From: Microbacterium arabinogalactanolyticum
Lineage (GTDB): Bacteria > Actinomycetota > Actinomycetes > Actinomycetales > Microbacteriaceae
NCBI RefSeq assembly: GCF_030268005.1
Contig: NZ_BRZC01000007.1
Location: 490,365 to 554,364 of the forward strand
Reading direction: 5' to 3'
DNA: 64,000 bases
The position numbers were made by a program, and so were the translations under genes. Positions 56,849 through 64,000 of the stretch are shown here, in pieces (positions within the stretch are counted from its first letter, which is position 1; each line of letters begins with the position of its first letter). The notes under the pieces are model-generated. The model ran no database searches, had not been told where the DNA came from, and saw only the letters and a list, made by a program, of their open reading frames with translations.

Positions 56849-59800
56849 ATGAGCGATGTGCTCGACCGCTTCACCCCCGCGACCCAGGACTGGTTCCGCG
56901 GGGCGTTCGACGCGCCGACGAACGCTCAGGCGGGTGCCTGGGAGGCGATCTCCGCGGGACGCAACGCGCTCGTCGTCGCGCCGACCGGGTCGGGCAAGAC
57001 GCTGTCCGCGTTCCTCTGGGCGATCGACAGCGTGTTCCGGGAACGGGTGGAGGGAGCGGATGCCGACGGCGAGCCGCGCACGCGCATCCTCTACATCTCC
57101 CCGCTGAAGGCGCTGGGTGTCGACGTCGAGCGCAACCTCCGCTCGCCGCTGATCGGCATCGGGCAGTCCGCGCGGCGATTGGGTCTGCCGGTGCCGGAGG
57201 TCACGGTCGGGGTGCGATCCGGGGACACCACGTCGAGCGACCGCCGCAAGCTGGTCAGCGCCCCGCCCGACATCCTCATCACGACGCCCGAATCGCTCTA
57301 CCTGATGCTCACCAGCCGCGCCGGCGAGACGCTGCGCGGCGTGCACACGGTGATCATCGACGAGGTGCATGCGGTGGCCGCCACCAAGCGCGGCGCGCAT
57401 CTCGCGGTGAGCCTGGAGAGACTGGACGCCCTGCGTGCAGCGCGCGGCGCGGAATCTCCGGCGCAGCGCATCGGCCTGTCGGCCACCGTCCGTCCGATCG
57501 ACGAGGTCGCCCGCTTCCTCGGCGGTTCCGCGCCGGTCGACATCGTGGCGCCGCGCGCTGTGAAGACGTTCGAGCTCGGCGTGGTGGTGCCGATCGAGGA
57601 CATGCGCAACCCTCCCCCGCCGCCCGGCGCAACGACCTCGAACGACGAGCCCGCCGAGTACACCGAGGTGACCGGTTCCGTCTGGCCGCACGTCGAGGAG
57701 GCGATCGTCGACAAGGTGCTCGAGAACCGGTCGACCATCGTGTTCGCCAACTCGCGCCGGCTGGCGGAGCGGCTCACCGGGCGACTCAACGAGATCTACT
57801 CGGAGCGGATCGGGGTGGCCCTTCCCGACAACGCCGCACCGCCGGCCGCCATGATGGCGCAGGCGGGGTCGACCGCCGGCGCCGATCCCGTGCTCGCGAA
57901 GGCCCATCACGGCTCGGTCTCCAAGGAGCAGCGCGCGATCGTCGAGGAGGAGCTGAAGTCAGGCGTGCTGCGCTGCGTCGTGGCGACGAGCAGCCTCGAG
58001 CTCGGCATCGACATGGGTGCGGTCGACCTGGTGATCCAGGTGGAGGCGCCGCCGTCCGCGGCATCCGGCCTGCAGCGCGTCGGCCGCGCCGGGCACCAGG
58101 TCGGCGAGATCAGCCGGGCATCCCTCTTCCCCAAGCATCGCGGTGACGTGCTGCACACCGCCATCGTCACCGAGCGGATGCTGGCGGGACAGATCGAGGC
58201 GATCGCCGTGCCGCGCAATCCGCTCGACATCCTCGCCCAGCAGACCGTCGCGGCCTGCGCGCTCGATCCGATCTCGGTCGAGGACTGGTTCGAGACCGTG
58301 CGGCGCAGCGCGCCGTTCCAGACTCTCCCCCGCTCGGCGTACGAGGCGACGCTCGACCTGCTCGCCGGCAAGTACCCGTCCGACGAGTTCGCCGAACTGC
58401 GCCCCCGGGTCGTGTGGGATCGGGATGCCGGGACGCTGACCGGCCGACCCGGTGCCCAGCGCATCGCGGTGACCAGCGGCGGGACGATCCCCGACCGCGG
58501 ACTGTTCGGGGTCTTCGTCGCGGGCGAGACCACGGGCGCCCGTGTGGGCGAGCTCGACGAGGAGATGGTCTACGAGTCGCGCGTCGGCGACGTGTTCACG
58601 CTCGGCACGACCAGCTGGCGGATCGCAGAGATCACCCACGACCGGGTCAACGTCATCCCCGCGTACGGCCAGCCGGGCAAGGTGCCGTTCTGGCACGGCG
58701 ACGGCATCGGGCGGCCCTTCGAGCTCGGCGAGGCCCTCGGCCGCTTCTCCCGCGAGGTCTCCACCGCCGAGCCCTCGAAGGCGCAGCAGCGCCTGATCGA
58801 CGCGGGCCTGGACGACATGGCGCGCACCAACCTGATCGGCTACCTGACCGAGCAGCGCGAGGCCACCGGCACCCTGCCCACCGACCGCACCCTCACCGTC
58901 GAACGCGGCCACGACGAGGTCGGCGACTGGCGGGTCATCCTGCATTCCCCGTACGGCATGAAGGTGCACGCACCGTGGGCGCTGGCCATCAACGCGCGCG
59001 TGCGCGAGCGGCTCGGAGTGGAGGGATCGGCGGTCGCGAGCGATGACGGCATCATCGTGCGCATTCCGGATGCCGATGCCGAGCCGCCCGGGGCGGACCT
59101 CTTCGTGTTCGACGCGGACGAGCTGGAGCAGATCGTCACCGCCGAGGTCGGCGGGTCGGCGCTGTTCGCCTCGCGCTTCCGAGAGTGCGCGGCCCGCGCG
59201 CTGCTCATGCCGCGGATGAACCCCAACAAGCGCACGCCCCTGTGGCAGCAGCGGCAGCGGTCGGCGCAGCTGCTGGAGGTCGCCAGGCGCCATCCGACCT
59301 TCCCTGTGATCCTGGAGACCCTGCGCGAGGTGCTGCAGGACGTCTACGACCTGCCGTCGCTGCGCCGCCTCATCACCGACATCTCCGAGCGGCGCATCCG
59401 CCTGGTCGAGACCGAGCCCGCGCAGCCCTCGCCGTATGCGCGCGATCTGCTCTTCGGCTATGTCGGCGCGTTCATGTACGAGGGCGACTCGCCGCTGGCC
59501 GAGCGCCGCGCCGCCGCGCTGTCTGTCGATCCCGCGCTGCTCGGCGAACTGCTCGGCACGGTCGAGATGCGCGAGCTGCTCGACCCCGACGTCATCGCGC
59601 AGTTCGAGCGGGAGGCGCAGCGCCTCGACCCGCAGCGCCGCGCACGGGGGGTGGAGGGCGTCGCCGATCTGCTGCGGATGCTCGGACCCCTGGATGCCGA
59701 GGAGGTCGCGGCGCGGCTGGAGCCCTCGACGGACGGAGGGGAAAGCTCCGCTTCGCCCGAGCAGGCATCCGCACTCCTCAACGAGCTCGTCACCGCCCGT

Positions 59801-61477
59801 CGCGCCGTCCCGATCACGATCGCCGGCCACGCCCGCTGCGCCGTGATCGAGGATGCCGGGCGGCTGCGCGACGCACTCGGCGCAGCTCTGCCCACGGGCA
59901 TCCCCGTCGCGTTCCTGGAGCCGGTCGCCGACCCCCTCGGCGACCTCGTTTCGCGGCATGCCCGCACCCACGGTCCGTTCACGACGGATGCCGTCGCCAC
60001 GCGCTTCGGCATCGGGACCGCCGTCGCGCGGCACACCCTCCAGCGGCTGGAATCGGCGGGACGACTGACCAGCGGTTACTTCCTGCCCGCCGACGACGCC
60101 GACCCGGGCGGCGCGAAGGAGTGGTGCGACGCCGAGGTGCTGCGCCGGCTGCGGATGCGCTCGCTCGCCGCGATCCGCGGCAGCGTCGAGCCTGTCAGCC
60201 CACAGGCCTATGCGCGGTTCCTGCCGGACTGGCAGCACCTGACCCGGCCGCTGGAGGGCATCGACGGCGTGCTCAGCGTGATCGAGCAGTTCGCCGGAGT
60301 TCCGATCCCCGCCAGCGCATGGGAGTCGCTGGTGCTGCCGAGCCGGGTGCGCGACTACGCGCCGGCGCTGCTCGACGAGCTCACCGCGGCAGGCGAGGTC
60401 GTGTGGGCCGGCCATGGGTCGCTCCCGGGCCGAGACGGCTGGGTCTCGCTGCATCCGGCCGACCTCGCACCGTTCACGCTGCCGGTCCCGGAGGAGTCGC
60501 CCGGTGCGGGATCGCTCGAGGAGAAGGTGCTCGACGTGCTGCGGCTCAGCGGAGCGTCGTTCGCGGGCGCTCTGCGTGCGATGACGGATGCCGAGAACGA
60601 GCAGTCCGTGCTCGACGCCCTCTGGACACTGACGTGGCAGGGCCACGTCACGAACGACACGTTCGCACCCGTGAGGGCGCTGATCGCCGGCGGCTCGCAG
60701 GCGCACAAGACGGCGCGACGCGCACCGCGCACCCGCACCTACCGGGGCGTCTCGCTGACGCGACCGGGGGCGCGGCCGTCGTCGGCCGGCTTCGGCGGGC
60801 GCTGGGCGGTGCTGCCGGAGACGACTCCCCCTCCAGGGCAGGCAGAGCCTGGGGATGCCGCGCGCCGCGCGACCGTGACGGCGGGGCTCCTGCTCGACCG
60901 ATACGGGGTCGTCACCCGCGGAGCGGTGCAGGCGGAGGGCGTGCCGGGCGGCTTCGCCCAGGCATACCGGGTGCTGGCCGGCTTCGAGGAGGCGGGTCAC
61001 TGCCGCCGCGGCTACGTGATCGAGAAGCTGGGGGCCGCGCAGTTCGCGGCATCCACCACGGTCGACCGTCTCCGCACCTTCTCCGGCCTCGCCGATCCGC
61101 CACCGCGGCAGGCCGTCACGCTGGCCGCGACCGACCCGGCGAACCCATATGGCGCGGCCCTCGCGTGGCCGCGGCTCGACGACGTCTCCCACCGCCCGGG
61201 CCGCAAGGCCGGCGGGCTCGTGGTGCTCGTCGACGGCGCGCTCGTGCTGTACCTGGAGCGCGGCGGCCGCACCGTGCTCGCGTTCGACGACGACCCCGAG
61301 GTGCTGCGAGCCGCGGCATCCGACCTCGTCGCGACCTCCCGCGCCCGGCGCCTCGAGACGCTCACCGTCGAGAAGATCAACGGCGCCGGCGTCTACGGCA
61401 CGCCCTTCGCGCTCGCCCTGCAGGAAGCCGGCTTCGTCGCGACCCCGCGCGGTTACGCCCTCCGTAAGTCGGTGTGA
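56849..61477 (+). CDS. lhr: ATP-dependent helicase Lhr
   Basis: 1542 residues, the normal length of the long Lhr form. Motif I V-A-P-T-G-S-G-K-T (about 43-51), motif II D-E-V-H (about 171), motif III S-A-T-V-R, motif VI Q-R-V-G-R-A-G-H, then the Lhr winged-helix and core domains and a large C-terminal extension with several HTH-like segments. Lhr is a superfamily 2 helicase that moves 3' to 5' and is linked to DNA repair in mycobacteria. A CATGAT box 6 nt before the ATG fits a leaderless mRNA. No companion nuclease gene is adjacent. Confidence 0.95.
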   Translation: MSDVLDRFTPATQDWFRGAFDAPTNAQAGAWEAISAGRNALVVAPTGSGKTLSAFLWAIDSVFRERVEGADADGEPRTRILYISPLKALGVDVERNLRSPLIGIGQSARRLGLPVPEVTVGVRSGDTTSSDRRKLVSAPPDILITTPESLYLMLTSRAGETLRGVHTVIIDEVHAVAATKRGAHLAVSLERLDALRAARGAESPAQRIGLSATVRPIDEVARFLGGSAPVDIVAPRAVKTFELGVVVPIEDMRNPPPPPGATTSNDEPAEYTEVTGSVWPHVEEAIVDKVLENRSTIVFANSRRLAERLTGRLNEIYSERIGVALPDNAAPPAAMMAQAGSTAGADPVLAKAHHGSVSKEQRAIVEEELKSGVLRCVVATSSLELGIDMGAVDLVIQVEAPPSAASGLQRVGRAGHQVGEISRASLFPKHRGDVLHTAIVTERMLAGQIEAIAVPRNPLDILAQQTVAACALDPISVEDWFETVRRSAPFQTLPRSAYEATLDLLAGKYPSDEFAELRPRVVWDRDAGTLTGRPGAQRIAVTSGGTIPDRGLFGVFVAGETTGARVGELDEEMVYESRVGDVFTLGTTSWRIAEITHDRVNVIPAYGQPGKVPFWHGDGIGRPFELGEALGRFSREVSTAEPSKAQQRLIDAGLDDMARTNLIGYLTEQREATGTLPTDRTLTVERGHDEVGDWRVILHSPYGMKVHAPWALAINARVRERLGVEGSAVASDDGIIVRIPDADAEPPGADLFVFDADELEQIVTAEVGGSALFASRFRECAARALLMPRMNPNKRTPLWQQRQRSAQLLEVARRHPTFPVILETLREVLQDVYDLPSLRRLITDISERRIRLVETEPAQPSPYARDLLFGYVGAFMYEGDSPLAERRAAALSVDPALLGELLGTVEMRELLDPDVIAQFEREAQRLDPQRRARGVEGVADLLRMLGPLDAEEVAARLEPSTDGGESSASPEQASALLNELVTARRAVPITIAGHARCAVIEDAGRLRDALGAALPTGIPVAFLEPVADPLGDLVSRHARTHGPFTTDAVATRFGIGTAVARHTLQRLESAGRLTSGYFLPADDADPGGAKEWCDAEVLRRLRMRSLAAIRGSVEPVSPQAYARFLPDWQHLTRPLEGIDGVLSVIEQFAGVPIPASAWESLVLPSRVRDYAPALLDELTAAGEVVWAGHGSLPGRDGWVSLHPADLAPFTLPVPEESPGAGSLEEKVLDVLRLSGASFAGALRAMTDAENEQSVLDALWTLTWQGHVTNDTFAPVRALIAGGSQAHKTARRAPRTRTYRGVSLTRPGARPSSAGFGGRWAVLPETTPPPGQAEPGDAARRATVTAGLLLDRYGVVTRGAVQAEGVPGGFAQAYRVLAGFEEAGHCRRGYVIEKLGAAQFAASTTVDRLRTFSGLADPPPRQAVTLAATDPANPYGAALAWPRLDDVSHRPGRKAGGLVVLVDGALVLYLERGGRTVLAFDDDPEVLRAAASDLVATSRARRLETLTVEKINGAGVYGTPFALALQEAGFVATPRGYALRKSV

Positions 61478-61502
61478 GCGCGCCGCGTCCGTCGGGCGAC
61501 GG

Positions 61503-62261
61503 TCAGGCGGCCGTCACCAGGCGACCGTCGCGAATCGCGGCATCCAGCCCCTCTTCTGCTGCCCGGCGTCCCTCGGCGATCAGGCGTGGCACATCCTTCG
61601 TCACCCACTGAGCCATGCGCGCCATGTCGGGCTGGATCAGGATGACCGTCGGATCCGCCACCAGGTCTGCCGTCGCCGCAGTCGTGCGCATCATCCGCAC
61701 GTTCTCCCACTTCGCATGCAGCCGGACGATGATGGTCCGCGTGGCCCCGAGGGCGCGCGTCACCCGGTCGGGCACGTTGTCGATCATACCGCCGTCCGCC
61801 AGCAGCCGGCCGCTGCGCCGAACAGGAGGAAGCAGGCCGGGCACGGCGATCGTGGCGCGGAGGGCACTGCTGAGCGGGCCGTGATCGAGGATCACCCCTC
61901 GCCGCGTGCGCAGGTCGGTGGCGTAGGCGCCGAACCTCCGCGGCAGATCCTCGATCATCGGGTCCTCACCCAGAATGCGGTGCACGGCGTCCGTCACCGC
62001 ATGGGTGTCGAGCACGCCCCACCGCGGGCGCGCCGACCAACGGGCGATGTGACTCCAGCGGAATCTGCGGACGGCGCTCTCGATGGCGTCTGCATCGAGC
62101 CGAGCGGCATACGCGGCGCCGATGAGCGCTCCCGCGCTGGTGCCCGCGACGATCCCGGGTCGGATGCCGCGCTCCTCCAGCACCTGGAGCACGCCCGCCT
62201 GGGCGGCTCCGTAGGCACCGCCGCCGCTCAGCGTCAGACCCAGCGTCAGGTCGTCACCCAT
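61503..62261 (-). CDS. Patatin-like phospholipase
   Basis: 252 residues with the patatin elements in order: oxyanion G-G-G-A-Y-G-A near the N-terminus, nucleophile G-T-S-A-G (about residue 41), and the dyad Asp in D-G-G-M-I-D-N-V-P. GGGGAA precedes the ATG. Bacterial patatin proteins hydrolyse acyl lipids. No signal peptide or membrane helix is visible. Convergent with lhr. Confidence 0.88.
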   Translation of the reverse strand: MGDDLTLGLTLSGGGAYGAAQAGVLQVLEERGIRPGIVAGTSAGALIGAAYAARLDADAIESAVRRFRWSHIARWSARPRWGVLDTHAVTDAVHRILGEDPMIEDLPRRFGAYATDLRTRRGVILDHGPLSSALRATIAVPGLLPPVRRSGRLLADGGMIDNVPDRVTRALGATRTIIVRLHAKWENVRMMRTTAATADLVADPTVILIQPDMARMAQWVTKDVPRLIAEGRRAAEEGLDAAIRDGRLVTAA

Positions 62262-62337
62262 CGGAGTTCCCCTCGTGAACGTTGCGGCGACGCTATCAGC
62301 ATCCGGCTGAGCATCCGGCGGAGGGTACGACCGATCA

Positions 62338-62802
62338 TCAGCCCACGGAGCTCCATGCGGCCCGGAGCCGACGAGCCCATTCCTCCAGTTCCCCGGTCGC
62401 GAGAACTACGGGTCCGTCGGAGATGTCGACGTTACGAAGCGGATCGTCCTGGTCGTGCTGAGGAAACACGTGGCAGTGCAGATGAGGCATCCGGTGCCCC
62501 ATCACCAGATAGTCGACCTTGCGCGGGCAAAAGACCGATGCGACGGCGCTTCCTGTTCTCTGGACATCGGACCAGAACGCCGCCCGCGCCGCAGGCCCGA
62601 GATCCGTCATGTCGGTCAGATGCTCCCGCAGGATCACGACGCAGTAGCCGGGATGTGCTTGATTCCGCACCAGCCGGACGTGCGCGGTCGACGTCGAGAC
62701 GACCAGCACGCTGTGCGCGTTCTCGTCGAGATGCGCATCCGCGCACATGCCACATGCCTCCGGATCGATGAGCGCCGCCCATTCAGCATCCGACCACCAC
62801 AT
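62338..62802 (-). CDS. HIT family protein
   Basis: 154 residues from the ATG at 62802; the frame is open upstream, but that part overlaps the tyrS leader region. The HIT triad is M-P-H-L-H-C-H-V-F-P, and C-G-M-C-A-D-A-H near the N-terminus could bind zinc as in some HIT proteins. H-P-G-Y-C-V-V-I-L-R is the usual first strand region. HIT proteins hydrolyse or transfer nucleotides. Divergent from the tyrS leader. Confidence 0.85.
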   Translation of the reverse strand: MWWSDAEWAALIDPEACGMCADAHLDENAHSVLVVSTSTAHVRLVRNQAHPGYCVVILREHLTDMTDLGPAARAAFWSDVQRTGSAVASVFCPRKVDYLVMGHRMPHLHCHVFPQHDQDDPLRNVDISDGPVVLATGELEEWARRLRAAWSSVG

Positions 62803-62844
62803 CCCGCGATCATACGGCTGCCCGCCCGTGCTAACCTGCTCCGC

Positions 62845-62901
62845 ATGACGGCGCGTCAGCACACCTATCTCCCGGCTCTGGTCAGAGCCGGCGATCAGTA
62901 G
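62845..62901 (+). CDS. Leader peptide upstream of tyrS
   Basis: An 18-residue frame, MTARQHTYLPALVRAGDQ, whose ATG lies 7 nt after a TAACCT box (62832-62837), so translation would begin at the first nucleotide of the mRNA. It contains one Tyr codon (TAT, 62866-62868). The codons after it form one arm of a hairpin (62872-62880 with 62883-62891), and GGCTCTGG (62874-62881) can instead pair with CCAGAGCC (62914-62921). This is the layout of a ribosome-mediated attenuator. Not proven. Confidence 0.55.
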   Translation: MTARQHTYLPALVRAGDQ

Positions 62902-62923
62902 CGCCCGACAAGGCCAGAGCCCC

Positions 62924-62947
62924 AGGCAAGGACGACCGTCCTTGCCT
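62924..62947 (+). terminator. Intrinsic terminator in the tyrS leader
   Basis: AGGCAAGGACG and CGTCCTTGCCT form an 11-bp stem around a 2-base centre, ending in TTTC. It lies 22 nt after the leader-peptide stop and about 60 nt before the tyrS start, so it must be bypassed or regulated for tyrS expression. Confidence 0.75.
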
Positions 62948-63009
62948 TTCGTGTATCCACGGGAGGCTCTGCCCCGTCACCCTCTCGTGCACCCATCGAG
63001 AGGAACATC

Positions 63010-64000
63010 ATGACCCGCGCAGACGACATCCTGCGTCCCATGCTCCGCACCATCGACGCGATCGTCGACGAGCAGGCGCTGCGCGCCAAACTCGAGAGCG
63101 GCCGGCAGCTGCGCATCAAGTACGGCGTCGACCTCACCGCGCCCGACCTGCATCTGGGTCACGCGGTGAACCTCTGGCTCATGCGGCACCTGCAGGACCA
63201 CGGGCATCGCGTGGTCTTCCTGCTGGGCGATCTCACCACCCGCGTCGGCGACCCGACCGGCAAGAGCGAGACCCGCCCCGTACTCACGGCGGAGCAGATC
63301 GAGCAGAACGCGCAGGCCTTCCTCGACCAGGTCTCGATCGTGCTGGACACCGCACCCGAGGTGTTCGAGGTGCGCCGGAACTCGGAATGGTTCGATCGGA
63401 TGCCGGTCGCCGAGCTGCTGAGTCTGTTCAGCATGACCACGCACGCGCAGCTGATGGCCCGCGACATGTTCCGCGAGCGCGTCGCCCAGGGGCGTGAGAT
63501 CGCCCTGCACGAGCTGACCTACCCCGTGCTGCAGGGCTACGACAGCTTCGCCATGCAGAGCGATCTGACCATCGTCGGGTCGGATCAGCTGTTCAACGAG
63601 ATGATGGGCCGCCAGTTCCAGCAGCGGCTCGGCGCGAGCCCGCAGTCACTGATCACCACCGTCATCACACCGGGCCTGGACGGCGGCCCCAAGCAGTCGA
63701 AATCGCTCGGGAATTACATCGCGCTCACCGACAGCGCCAGCGACAAGTTCGGCAAGGCGATGAGCCTGCCCGACGATCTGGTCGGCATCTGGGCCGGCGC
63801 GTACACGACCCTGCCCGACGACATCGTGGCCGCGCTGGGCCACGACGCGACCCGCGGCGGACGCATCGCGCGCGACGCCAAGCTGACCCTCGCGGCGGCG
63901 GTCGTCGAGCGGTACCACGGCGCGGATGCCGCCGACCGCGAGCGTGCGGCGTTCATCGACGTGTTCGCCCACGGAGCGGTGCCGGAGGAGCTCGAGCCGG
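63010..64000 (+). CDS. tyrS: Tyrosyl-tRNA synthetase (3' end outside window)
   Basis: 330 residues are present. The class I signatures are D-L-H-L-G-H-A-V (HIGH motif) and K-Q-S-K-S-L-G-N (KMSKS variant), with G-S-D-Q-L-F-N in the active site and Y-G-V-D-L-T-A-P-D at the start. The short form of the catalytic domain matches the TyrZ-like group used by many actinobacteria. GAGAGGAAC precedes the ATG. It charges tRNA-Tyr in the cytoplasm; expression is probably controlled by the upstream leader. Confidence 0.93.
   Translation, partial: MTRADDILRPMLRTIDAIVDEQALRAKLESGRQLRIKYGVDLTAPDLHLGHAVNLWLMRHLQDHGHRVVFLLGDLTTRVGDPTGKSETRPVLTAEQIEQNAQAFLDQVSIVLDTAPEVFEVRRNSEWFDRMPVAELLSLFSMTTHAQLMARDMFRERVAQGREIALHELTYPVLQGYDSFAMQSDLTIVGSDQLFNEMMGRQFQQRLGASPQSLITTVITPGLDGGPKQSKSLGNYIALTDSASDKFGKAMSLPDDLVGIWAGAYTTLPDDIVAALGHDATRGGRIARDAKLTLAAAVVERYHGADAADRERAAFIDVFAHGAVPEELEP

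Noticed and set aside
57959..61192. A 1077-codon open frame antisense to lhr, and similar long frames opposite other genes (for example 49863-52550 and 2370-3932)
   Set aside because: They are composition artefacts of very GC-rich DNA: Arg/Gly/His/Asp-rich with no domain signatures, opposite genes with clear catalytic motifs.
62820..63009. T-box riboswitch before tyrS
   Set aside because: No T-box consensus or specifier stem could be found; the leader peptide explains the region better.
1..64000. Very frequent GGATGCC/GCATCC strings
   Set aside because: They fall mostly in frame inside genes as Asp-Ala codon pairs, a known codon habit of Microbacteriaceae, not a binding site or repeat family.
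1..64000. CRISPR array, insertion sequence or rRNA operon
   Set aside because: No regularly spaced direct repeats with unique spacers, no transposase and no rRNA-like sequence were seen.

Overview
The window is very GC-rich DNA from an actinobacterium, most likely Microbacteriaceae (Microbacterium-like). The supporting signs are dense GC-rich coding, frequent GTG/TTG starts, menaquinone genes, a WhiB protein, DUF4229/PLDc_N proteins beside men genes, and many genes whose -10 box sits 6-7 nt before the start codon (leaderless mRNAs). No tRNA, rRNA or CRISPR array was seen. Both ends cut genes: a large zinc-ribbon membrane protein at the left edge and tyrS at the right edge.

Region 1 (1-11.8 kb): small membrane proteins, an HTH/DUF2975 pair with a CTATCG palindrome, and a three-gene operon that starts with a secreted fusion of GH46 chitosanase, CBM32-like domain and metallophosphoesterase, followed by an MFS transporter and a beta-propeller protein. 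A divergent ROK regulator faces it across a good promoter flanked by inverted half-sites. A PadR regulator with two tandem HAAS-domain membrane proteins follows. Region 2 (12-18 kb): a maltodextrin operon (binding protein, MalF- and MalG-like permeases, GH13 enzyme) behind LacI-type operators, with no regulator or ABC ATPase gene nearby.

Region 3 (18.58-23.53 kb): an apparently undescribed, decayed 4.9-kb integrative element in the 3' end of yajQ. The 12-bp sequence CATCAACTACCG occurs at the end of yajQ and again at 23515, where it still encodes the displaced yajQ tail I-N-Y-R-stop. Each end carries a pair of AGTCCGC sites spaced 11 bp, as expected of integrase arm sites. Inside are a C-terminal integrase remnant, an HTH/excisionase-like protein, a WhiB-like protein, a short zinc-ribbon protein and several unknown genes, including a membrane protein with a SLATT/Pycsar-effector-like layout and an overlapping pair of unknown genes.

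Region 4 (23.6-39.6 kb): a GntR regulator, hydrolase, FprA-type reductase, and a scattered menaquinone set (polyprenyl diphosphate synthase, menF, menG, menD, menA) interleaved with ppk2, rmuC and small proteins. Region 5 (39.6-47.8 kb): an Lrp regulator, a DUF6421-like protein, SDR, TMEM175-like channel, MFS transporter, threonine aldolase, M3 peptidase and a NUDIX-family protein, separated by elaborate palindromic intergenic repeats. Region 6 (47.9-64 kb): a DUF6493/SWIM pair, esterase, an ABC-F protein with a structured leader, a frameshifted DUF6157 gene, a nucleotidyltransferase, Lhr helicase, patatin and HIT proteins, and tyrS preceded by an 18-residue leader peptide and an intrinsic terminator.
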